A stretch of DNA of 42,068 nt. Source: Armatimonadota bacterium. GTDB lineage: Bacteria > Armatimonadota > UBA5829. The notes beneath the pieces were generated by a model. It saw nothing but the letters and a program-made list of their open reading frames with translations, was not told the DNA's origin and did not search any database. Positions 15,592 through 24,300 of the stretch are shown here, piece after piece (position 1 is the first letter of the stretch; every line of letters starts with the position of its first letter). Position numbers and translations under genes: made by a program. Location: assembly GCA_026392045.1 (NCBI GenBank), contig JAPLCU010000024.1, positions 1-42,068 on the forward strand. Direction: 5' to 3'.

Positions 15592-18500
15592 TTAGTCGGA
15601 AGTGACACTCCCGTCAGGCAGAACCACGCCCGTGACCACTGCAATAGAGTCGGGCGGAAGTGACGTCGTACCATTGATTGTAACACCAGCGCTATAGCCA
15701 TCGCTAATCACGTAAGATGCTATATCTTTGGATATGATCTTACCCCAGACCTTGACACGCTTGCCGATGAGCATTCCGTCAGTCAGGACAGACTTGTTAT
15801 TGGCGCCATACACCGGGCCAGTAACTGGCGGGACATAGACATCGCCAACTCTGTCGACAACAACATCGTCAATGTAGAGGGTTCTACCAGCAATGGTTGT
15901 ACCCAGACCCATGATAAGATGTATGCCTGTCACGCCCTCAGGAATAGCCACGCGAACAGCCGTAAGCTTCCCGGCGTTGTTCCACAAGCGATAGTTCAGA
16001 GTCTGCTCCCATACGCCGGGAACAGGAGTATACATCCAGTTGGTGCCTAGGCCATCATAGCCCCACCAATCGCCAAAGTCGAAGCCGCACTGGCCTTCAC
16101 AATCTGTGGCATTGGTCTTGACCTTGAAGTAGACGTTGTAGGTGCTGCCAGCAACTACAGGGATAGTCTGAGAAAGGTAGCCATGATAGTAGTCAATGCC
16201 GGTCTTCGACGTCCAGGTAGCAGCATAGCTACCGGAGGCCTTGTCGGCAGTTGTAACACCTAGGTCAATGGTTTCAGGGTGATCACCCTCGAATACCCAA
16301 CCAGTAAGATCACCGGTCTCGAAGCCACCGTTCTGAATGTAGCTGGCGTCAGTTTCTGTCTTAGGAGTCAGAACGATATCATCCAGAGTAATCGTGCCGC
16401 TTGCTGCAGCCGATGTATCGATTGTCTGAGTGTTGTCACCCCAACCGAGGCCGTCAGCATATACTGAGGAATCCGCAGCAGGAGTGATGCCAATAACGGT
16501 ATACTTACCATCAGCATCTGTTACAGCAGCAGGACCGCCAACACCGATCTGAACAACAGCGTTGTAGATCGGGTTTGTACCGTCCGTAACAATACCCTTG
16601 ACGATATTGATCTGAGACATCTGGAAGTCGATACCCGTAATATCCTCAGTGCCGACATTCACTTCATACGTGCCGTCAATCGGGAGAACGGTCACGTGGT
16701 TAGCTTTGCTTGCACTGAGATAAACAGTGGTGTTAGCTGACGCAGTTGTTGTGTAATTACCATTTTCATCAGTAAGTGGCGAAGTGAGTCCGCCGATAAC
16801 CAGGGCTCCCTGAACAGGTGTGATACCGTCTTCGAGCGTTACTTTGCCGCTGATGTCGACGAATGTCGGAATATCTATCCCGAACTTAGCGCCAAGGTCT
16901 GATTGCAGCGCTTCGCGCTTTTCATCAGAGATAGCATCTTTGTAGACATACACATCGCCGATATTGCCGTTGAATGAACTCCAGTTATCCCAGACGTTGC
17001 GGCCTACGCCGATTAGATTCTGCCAGCTATTTCTGCCGTCTCCGCCAGTCAAGTCAGCATAGTAATTGTCGCCTAAGGCAGCGCCTGGCCAACCACTCTG
17101 TGCACCGTTAACATACAGTTTGGCTGAACCGTCAAGCTGACAAACGAGAGCAACAATGCTCTTCTGGCCATCAGGAATGATGGTACCAGTTCTTTGCCAA
17201 TCCCACGCTTTGCGGGCGACCATTACTTCGCCGGTAGCGTGGTCAACGCAAAGAGAGAGACCATTGTAGTAGAGGTTAACGATTTCGCCTCTAGGCTCGC
17301 CGCCAATTGTTGTATTGTATATCGGCTGCACTACAGCAACAACGCTGACGCCAGTAGCATCAACGCCTGCATTCGGCTGAACGGTGAAAGGACATCCAGT
17401 GAGGTTAAAACCATCGTTACCGATAGTATCATCACGGTTATTGGAAATCCATTTAACGCCGTCAACTGTGACAACGCGAGGAGTGAACATAGAAGTAAGC
17501 ATTGCGCCTACAGGATTGCCGAACACGTAGGTAGGTGTCCAGTTGCCAGTCAAGTCGCCATCTGCAAGAGCGCTGAACTGATCGACTGTTGCACAGAAGA
17601 AAACATCCCAATATGGGTTTGCAACGAGAGCGAAATCAGCAGTTGCGCCTGCTGTAGTAAGACTAACCCCCTGGTCTGCTGATACATCATAGCCAGCAGC
17701 ACCAGCGGCTATATACCAGTCGCCTATAGGAAGAGACTGGGAATAGCTGCCGTCCGGCAATGTAGTAGTATAGAAATCTGCGTCCTTTGACGCGTTTGCA
17801 GTAGTCTTGAAGTAGACCTTAGCGCCTTCGATTCCAAGAGTACTTACACTATCAGTTACTACGCCCGTGACAACGCCCAGATCAAGTAACTCAAAATAAG
17901 CTACTATGGTGGCATCAGCAGTCGGGGTAACTGTGCAGCTAGAAACAGCTCCCTGTGAAACTGTATCTACCGTCACGTCAGCAATCTTGTAACCAATAGC
18001 TGGTGTGATTATGAATTCCTGGCTGCTGCCATCGGCAACACCTACATCGCCAGCAGGGCTGATTGTTCCACCTTCGCCAGCAGATGCATTGACAATCCAA
18101 GCGACTCCATTGGAGTCAAATGGTATTTCGATGTAGTCCCAGTGAGGACCCCAGCCGATGTTGTTGCCCAATACAATCGTATTGTCCCCAGCCTTCAGAG
18201 CGATGTTCTTAAGGGTTCTGCCATAGTCTGGATCAGCGACCTGCGGGGCGCCTATCGTCCCCAGAGGAACACCGTTAACACTTATGTAGGTATCTCTATT
18301 GCCGTCCCAAGGCTGTCGATAGCCCATGGCCATCTCATACATGCCTTGTGTGGCTACATTGACAGTAAACGTAACCGAGGGAGCTTCCGTCATGTTGTAG
18401 CCCCATTGGCTAACCCGCTGGCCGTTTGATGCGTTTGCATCGTCCTCTATACTGCAACTGACCAGAACAGCAAGTTCAGCTTCGTAGCGCGTTGCCGTAA

Positions 18501-20625
18501 CAGGCGCATTCTCAAAAGAAGCTACGATTGTGTGAGTAGTAGTCACCGGGTCAAACGTGTAAGAAGAGATTGGTCCCTGAGGAACGTCGTCTACCACCAC
18601 GTCAAGGATCAGTTTGTCCCAATTGGGTGTGATTGTGAATGTTGGGCTATCGCCCTCAGCAATACTCACATCGCCGCTTGGAGTGATCTTTCCGCCTGGT
18701 GCAAGCGGATCAATAGATGCGGTGATTATATGTTTTGGAGGCTCCAAAGCCGCAACTTCAGCAGCGCTCAGCGCTCTGCTATAGACCTTGAGCTTAGCGA
18801 TAGCGCCATTTAAGCGCCAATAACTGTCGTTCCATATCCTGGCCGCACCAGCAACATCCGAAGTGCTGCCAACAAGGATCTGATCACCGGCAGCAATGTC
18901 GAGGGCTATAGCGCGGCTTGTTCCGTTAATAGCGCCGTCTGTGTAAATTGTCTCATTAGCGCCATCATACGTGACTGCGACATTGTGCCACGTACTTCCG
19001 CTGGGTATGGTGCTATAGCCCCAACCCGAGCCGTTATGGTCGACTGCCTTGTTGTTGACAAAACAGAATTCAGCGGACTTGGGATTACCATTCCACCAGC
19101 CGGCCCAAGACAGATAAGCGTTGTCGCCGTCCCATGATGCCATATTGGTTTTGTAGAGTGTGGCAACGACTGTCCATGCATGGCTACCAGCTAGTTCAGC
19201 CGGGGTAACTACGGTGCTACCCAGTGTTTGACTGTCAGCATCGCTCTGAGAAAGCGGAGCGAACTGAACGCACTTCTTGCCACCGATATTGGTGACGCTC
19301 GGACCTGTGCCAACTGTCCTCTTGTCGAAGGTTCCGCCGAGGGTTCCTTTGTTAACCCAACTTGACAATGAGCCAAGCTCAAGGCTTCCTACCGCAAGAT
19401 TGATTAGACAAGTAGGATCCGGATCGTATTCAGGATCATCGCCAATTACAAAGTTCTGGTCGATTGCCGGCGGGGAAATCCCATAAGGATACCCACTTTC
19501 AGGATCAATAGGATATGTAATACCAGTTGTGACTATTTTGCCTACAGGCATATTCTTAATAGCCAGGAAATAGCCCTGGGAACCTGGGGCGGCTAAAGCC
19601 ACTGTTACACTGTATTTACCATCTATCCCAGTTGGCGCGCTGTCGGTCGGGACCAGACTATGGTTAACAAAGTCACAAGCTGTCACTATAATTCCAGCTA
19701 CAGGACCAGATTCATCAGTAATAGTGCCCTCAATAGTGCCGGTTGTCACCCTGGGAAGCTCGATGTCCACGTCAGGAACATCCGCATCTACCACTACCAC
19801 ATCGGGAACTGCTGATGTCGTTGTATAAAGAGTCTTGGAAGCCGACACGGTGTACGTGCCCGCTGGAACTACGAACGAGTAATCGCCCGTTGATCCGACA
19901 ACGACTGGGGCAGTGGCGCCCGTGCAGGTGACTGTCGTACCCGTAGGGTCTGCCAAGTCGCTCAAAGTGATTGTGCCACTGATTGTGTAACCCATGGTGC
20001 TAAACTGACAATCGTCAAAATAGCCGCCAGGATTGGGGAAGCGTGCGTTTGTCGTCAAATCGCGGCCATACAGCATGAACCGCCCGTAGTTCACTTGATC
20101 GTTCGTGGCAGTCGGGCTGTTATAGACAAAGCTGCCTTGGATCACATTCCACGCGTCAGGGGTAATGACTGCCGCCGGATTAATGACTGCCGGATCACCT
20201 ATAGCATCAGGCAGCGCCCATACGAAGGGCGCCGTCATCATAGTGAACCCTATGGCGGCTACCGCCGTAGTGCCCTCCACGATTTCACTTGCCGGCACGT
20301 AGTACAGTGCATTATAGTAGTAAGTGGCGCCATGGATCAACGTCACGCCGCTCATGTTGTTCTGTGCGGCAACATTTACATAGGTAGGGTTGCCGAAGTT
20401 GGACCAAACCCAGTCACTTGGGTTGTCTACATTCTGGAAGGGATTCGCGATCCTCCCACCCGTGCCACCCCAGAAACTCCAGGGCGGAGCTTGTGCTGGG
20501 GTGTCTCCTGCCGTCTCAAAACCGGGGTTAACGCAATAGTTCAGCTGTGTTTGCGCAAAAGCCGAGCCAGCCATCATACCCAGGCAGAGAACGAGCAGAC
20601 ACATAAATAATACTTTTCTACTCAT
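15592..20625 (-). CDS. Giant secreted mosaic protein (CBM-like, LamG, carboxypeptidase-regulatory, InlB-like, OB modules)
   Basis: The ATG at 20623-20625 is chosen over a TTG at 20646, because AAAGGA lies between them and the protein then starts with a signal peptide ending GSAFA-Q (about residue 24). The 1677 residues are extracellular beta modules: CBM-like sandwich (about 30-205), CnaB/carboxypeptidase-regulatory repeats (about 210-290, 296-395, 918-1000, 1255-1420), LamG/concanavalin-like domains (about 405-628 and 1005-1245), InlB-like B repeats (about 632-706, 840-912), a CBM6/35-like domain (about 712-835), a second 'NGGFETGDLTGW' CBM (about 1425-1592) and a terminal OB-like module (about 1605-1677). 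No catalytic domain or cell-wall sorting signal is visible. Role inferred: glycan binding or surface scaffold. It is divergent from the metallopeptidase giant at 21306. Confidence 0.8.
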   Translation of the reverse strand: MSRKVLFMCLLVLCLGMMAGSAFAQTQLNYCVNPGFETAGDTPAQAPPWSFWGGTGGRIANPFQNVDNPSDWVWSNFGNPTYVNVAAQNNMSGVTLIHGATYYYNALYYVPASEIVEGTTAVAAIGFTMMTAPFVWALPDAIGDPAVINPAAVITPDAWNVIQGSFVYNSPTATNDQVNYGRFMLYGRDLTTNARFPNPGGYFDDCQFSTMGYTISGTITLSDLADPTGTTVTCTGATAPVVVGSTGDYSFVVPAGTYTVSASKTLYTTTSAVPDVVVVDADVPDVDIELPRVTTGTIEGTITDESGPVAGIIVTACDFVNHSLVPTDSAPTGIDGKYSVTVALAAPGSQGYFLAIKNMPVGKIVTTGITYPIDPESGYPYGISPPAIDQNFVIGDDPEYDPDPTCLINLAVGSLELGSLSSWVNKGTLGGTFDKRTVGTGPSVTNIGGKKCVQFAPLSQSDADSQTLGSTVVTPAELAGSHAWTVVATLYKTNMASWDGDNAYLSWAGWWNGNPKSAEFCFVNNKAVDHNGSGWGYSTIPSGSTWHNVAVTYDGANETIYTDGAINGTSRAIALDIAAGDQILVGSTSDVAGAARIWNDSYWRLNGAIAKLKVYSRALSAAEVAALEPPKHIITASIDPLAPGGKITPSGDVSIAEGDSPTFTITPNWDKLILDVVVDDVPQGPISSYTFDPVTTTHTIVASFENAPVTATRYEAELAVLVSCSIEDDANASNGQRVSQWGYNMTEAPSVTFTVNVATQGMYEMAMGYRQPWDGNRDTYISVNGVPLGTIGAPQVADPDYGRTLKNIALKAGDNTIVLGNNIGWGPHWDYIEIPFDSNGVAWIVNASAGEGGTISPAGDVGVADGSSQEFIITPAIGYKIADVTVDTVSQGAVSSCTVTPTADATIVAYFELLDLGVVTGVVTDSVSTLGIEGAKVYFKTTANASKDADFYTTTLPDGSYSQSLPIGDWYIAAGAAGYDVSADQGVSLTTAGATADFALVANPYWDVFFCATVDQFSALADGDLTGNWTPTYVFGNPVGAMLTSMFTPRVVTVDGVKWISNNRDDTIGNDGFNLTGCPFTVQPNAGVDATGVSVVAVVQPIYNTTIGGEPRGEIVNLYYNGLSLCVDHATGEVMVARKAWDWQRTGTIIPDGQKSIVALVCQLDGSAKLYVNGAQSGWPGAALGDNYYADLTGGDGRNSWQNLIGVGRNVWDNWSSFNGNIGDVYVYKDAISDEKREALQSDLGAKFGIDIPTFVDISGKVTLEDGITPVQGALVIGGLTSPLTDENGNYTTTASANTTVYLSASKANHVTVLPIDGTYEVNVGTEDITGIDFQMSQINIVKGIVTDGTNPIYNAVVQIGVGGPAAVTDADGKYTVIGITPAADSSVYADGLGWGDNTQTIDTSAAASGTITLDDIVLTPKTETDASYIQNGGFETGDLTGWVFEGDHPETIDLGVTTADKASGSYAATWTSKTGIDYYHGYLSQTIPVVAGSTYNVYFKVKTNATDCEGQCGFDFGDWWGYDGLGTNWMYTPVPGVWEQTLNYRLWNNAGKLTAVRVAIPEGVTGIHLIMGLGTTIAGRTLYIDDVVVDRVGDVYVPPVTGPVYGANNKSVLTDGMLIGKRVKVWGKIISKDIASYVISDGYSAGVTINGTTSLPPDSIAVVTGVVLPDGSVTSD

Positions 20626-20785
20626 TTTACTTCGTTTTCCTTTCAATTCATTAGTTTACTTTGATTCGTACACTGAAACTGATTGCATAGGCTTAACGCG
20701 AATGCAACCCAAAATCGGCTTGATATCGTATGTATTACCTTCGTCTCCCTCCTTTGATTAGACTAGATATCATGCCGTAAAATCC

Positions 20786-20808
20786 AATGCAGAGTTTGCC
20801 CCTGCATT
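20786..20808 (-). other. Leader stem-loop upstream of the giant mosaic gene
   Basis: Perfect 7-bp arms AATGCAG (20786-20792) and CTGCATT (20802-20808) enclose a 9-nt loop, GGGCAAACT on the transcribed strand. If the sigma54-like element at 20819-20836 is used, transcription would start at about 20810 and this hairpin would form the very 5' end of the message. Between it and the start codon lies a strong SD-like AAAGGAGGG (near 20747-20755) with no start codon at usable distance. Confidence 0.4.
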
Positions 20809-20818
20809 CTTTGACAGT

Positions 20819-20836
20819 TTGCACATTTCGTGCCAA
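20819..20836 (-). promoter_or_regulatory. Putative sigma54 (-24/-12) promoter
   Basis: On the minus strand, TTGGCACGAAATGTGCA contains GG at -24 and GC at -12 separated by exactly 10 nt. The upstream half is a full TTGGCACG match and the downstream half is GTGCA instead of TTGCA. The leader to the ATG at 20625 would be about 185 nt. RpoN control of PEP-CTERM/exopolysaccharide genes is known in other bacteria. The same bases form a hairpin, which could equally explain the symmetry. Confidence 0.45.
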
Positions 20837-20981
20837 ACTCATCCATCCGGCCAAGGATAGTTAATCCCGCCGGTTATAGCCCAGCGTGGATTACAAGAAC
20901 CCGTGCCTCAGTGCGAACTGCCGTTTTGGTTGTTACATATAAGCTCAGATAGCTCAATTAAGTAATGCTATGAGATTATAT

Positions 20982-20997
20982 TTACAATCATTTGTAA
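20982..20997. promoter_or_regulatory. TTACAA-N4-TTGTAA palindrome, putative operator or enhancer site
   Basis: The arms TTACAA (20982-20987) and TTGTAA (20992-20997) form a dyad. It overlaps the -10 and start region of the sigma70 promoter at 20996-21024, where it could act as a repressor operator. It also lies about 160 nt upstream of the sigma54-like element, where an enhancer-binding protein would sit. No regulator is assigned. Confidence 0.45.
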
Positions 20998-21024
20998 TAT
21001 ACCTCGGGTATTGCCCTTTGTCAA
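20996..21024 (-). promoter_or_regulatory. Near-consensus sigma70 promoter for the giant mosaic gene
   Basis: On the minus strand the -35 is a perfect TTGACA (21019-21024) and the -10 is TATATT (20996-21001, 5 of 6), with exactly 17 nt between. The predicted start is near 20989, giving a long leader of about 364 nt to the ATG at 20625. This is the best consensus promoter in the window. Confidence 0.7.
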
Positions 21025-21100
21025 GACCTATTTTCAAAATATTTTTAAGGAATATTGAAACGGGGGGTTATCATGCTGCTCATGCTTCGAGAGCCTCAGC

Positions 21101-21232
21101 ATGGCGAGGTGGAGACTCAGCATAGCATCCAATTTCTGGGATATCTGCACCGACGCCCACTGCTACCCCACGGGCGGCACAAGTAATGGCGAATACTGGC
21201 AGGCTCCATACAAATTATCCGAATTTATGTGA
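21101..21232 (+). pseudogene. Short remnant resembling the N-terminal block of a metallophosphoesterase
   Basis: A 43-codon frame from ATG 21101 to TGA 21230 reads, in its second half, 'NFWDICTDAHCYPTGGTSNG' and then 'EYWQAPYKLSEFM'. The D-A-H triplet fits motif I (DxH) of calcineurin-like phosphoesterases, and the following Gly- and Tyr/Trp-rich pattern is plausible for a truncated copy. No SD precedes it. It lies in the 659-nt gap between the two divergent giant genes, which otherwise holds only regulatory signals. I judge it a degraded fragment; chance is possible. Confidence 0.3.
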
Positions 21233-21305
21233 TATAGTGAGGATAGTGTCCGTGTGCTATTAGTTATTGTATGCGGATTTTATGCACGACTAAAAAGGAG
21301 AATCA

Positions 21306-24300
21306 ATGACCATGCGTAAACACCTCTACCGATCGTGGCTCCTGTTGCCCTTAATCGGACTCAGCAGCATCTTCGTCTCATCAGCTTCGATGAGTACAAT
21401 CTACCTGGACAATCAGACGGATCACTCGAACCAGGCTCTGGACACCGAAACCAGGCGTTCAGACCACTTCAGGATCGCCTTCGGTCATTATAACAGGGAT
21501 TTCGGCACCCCTGTGACCGAGCAATTAATTCAGGGCAATTTGCAGATGTTCGAGCATCTTTGGCAGCGAAATATTGTCGAAAATGGCTTGAATGACATGG
21601 GACAAAGCGCTATTCTTGCGCTGAGAGACGGCAATTATTATAAAGTCAACTTCGTCATGCTTATGACTTGGAACGACGGCGGCGGAGGCGGAGCTTATAT
21701 GTCTATGGACTCAATGGGATTCTCTTGGGCCATGGCAAATGCGGGATACTGCCGATACGATCCGCCTTCAGGCGCAACACCGCACGAAATCGGACATGCC
21801 TGGGAAGGCCAGGCTAGGGGTTTTAACGGTTCTAATAGCTCAGGCGCGTGGTGGGAATGCACCGCCAACTGGTTCCAGCTCCAGCTATTAAATGAATATC
21901 CGACGGATGGCATCATCTATAATGGAATGTATTACCCATGCCACGGTAGGGATTATTATGGATGCTTTACGATCTGGGAGGCTTTTGTGGAAGACCCCAG
22001 ATATGGAATGGCATACGTAAATAGTGTCTGGACTGATGCTACAGCGGATCAACAGGTGAACGAATATATCATTGAGCGAATGGCCAGAGTCGACACTTCC
22101 GGATCACCCGACAAGATCGGGGCAAACAGGGATATGTGGGGCAATATCGCCAAAAAGCGCGTCACTTGGGACTTTGCAAGAGGACAGTGGTTTGCTCAAG
22201 AGAATATGGCTGAAAGCGATTCGAATTACTGGGGATGGTATCAAAGGTGCCGCACCCCTCTTGTGAAGATGCCCGGGGTCAGTGGAATATACAGGCCCAC
22301 GAGAAGCCACATCCCAATGGAATATGGCTTCGATATCATTCCTTTGACAGCTAACGCCGGAACTACGGTTAGCTGCAATTTCCAGGGGCAATGTGATCCT
22401 GTCAGACAGTCCGACTGGAGAGCGTGCCTGGTGGCTGTCAACAACAGTGGCGAACCAAAATATTCAAGTTTATGGAACATGGGCACGAACTCGATTACCC
22501 TATCTGCTGACGAAAGCAAGCTCTATCTTGTGGTTACGGCGACACCCAAACCGATGAGTGTCAATGTATGGAATGCATATATACTTGATAGCGGGGCTCA
22601 GTTCCCATATACAATGTCATTCACCAATGCAACTCCCAAGAATGTTATCTACCCCGCCTACGCCGGGGCGCATTCTCATCATGCAAACGGCGGCGGGATC
22701 GTTCAATCCGGCGCAGTAGTTGCCAGCACTGCCTATGTCGGCCCTAACGCTCAGGTTCTCGACACCGCGCACGTCAACGGCTATGCCAGAATCGAAGATT
22801 ATGCTGTTGTCCGAAACAACGCAGTTGTCGAAGGCAATGCCGTTATATCCGGCCATGCGATGGTTCAGGACAGCGCACATGTTTATGGCAATGGTAAAGT
22901 CAGAGACTGGGCAAGAGTATTCGGCGATGCTCAGGTATATGACGAAGCAAAAGTCATCGAACACGCCAACTTTGGAGACAGCGGCAATGTTGCTCACGGA
23001 TGCGCTGTTGTTAAGGGTACATCTTATGTATACAGCCCTTCAGATTTCCTTGGTTCGATTATCGTTGATGGCGACACTGCCAATGGCAACGGAACGACGC
23101 TCGCCGACCATGGAGTTCACTTCGGCTGGCAGTGGGGACAAAACCAGTCGATTTTCACCAGCCTTGTGGAAAACAACTACATTTACGCGCAGCATACTTT
23201 TGAAATAGAAAACGCTGTATGGGCAAAAGACGAATATGGCATAAATCACGGTTTCCTGATGAATGGATGTCGAGCTGCGAAAGACACCGCCGCCCCCACA
23301 AGAGGCGGCAGAGTATTGCCGCTGGACGGTGTGAGCCAGTATGTTGAGCTGCATAACAGCGTCAACGACTTCAAGGAAACCGCCATTAGTGTTTGGGTTA
23401 AATGGACAGGCTCAGCAAATGATCAGCGCATTTGGTCTATGGGCGATGGCGCCAGCAAATATATGTATCTGACCCCCAAAGATACTTCAACGGGCAAATT
23501 GAGATTTGTCATATCTAATGGCACGACCACTGAGTCTTTGGACGGAGCAGCCGCAGTCACGGCTAACACCTGGACGCACATCGCTATCGTTTTCTCCGGC
23601 GCAACTACAACCAGCGCTCTTTATGTAAACGGCGTTTCGGTGGCTTCAAATGCTGCCGCAACCCTCTACCCAGATAGCGTGAACGCTCCTCTGATGGAAA
23701 ATGCGAACTATCTCGGCAGAGGAAACGCAGGCAACTACTTCCAGGGATATCTGGATGATTTCAGGGTTTACATGCATGCTTTGACTCCCGCTGAGATAAC
23801 AACTCTCTACGGAACAGCGGCTCCCGGAACAGTTAACATAACTGCCGATACAACGGCTCCGACACCGAATGCGGCCACATGGCTTGTTGCGCCCACTCCG
23901 GTTGCGCTAACCTTTGACCCTGTGACAAAATTGCCTGTGATTCAGAGCGATAATTCAATCACAATGAGCGCAACCCCGGGCACGGATGCAAGCGGATGGG
24001 TGGAGTATTACTTCCAGTGCACCTCCGGCGGCGGACATGATTCCGGATGGGTTTCATTCAACAAATACACCGATGTCGGCCTTACGCCAGGCGTCGCATA
24101 TACCTACGTTGTAAGAATGAGAGATAAAAACGCTAATACCACGGCGGATTCCGCACCGGCAAGCGCGACTACTCTCGTTTGCACCGCTCCGGCTCAGCCG
24201 ACATTCGCTTACGGGCCTGTTGGTATATCCAGCACTGCCGTAACAATGACCGCAAATAAGGTAACAAGCCCCAGTGGCAGGGTTGAATATAACTTTATCA

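Noticed and set aside
15592-20625. Cell-wall sorting or PEP-CTERM signal on the giant mosaic proteins
   Set aside because: None of the four giants ends with a PEP motif, hydrophobic segment and basic tail; only the 34881-35864 protein does.
20700-20990. c-di-GMP-I riboswitch upstream of the minus-strand giant gene
   Set aside because: A GGCAAAC string is present, but the conserved ACGCAAAGC, CCTAAAC and GGTAGGTAGCGGGGTTACCG parts are missing.
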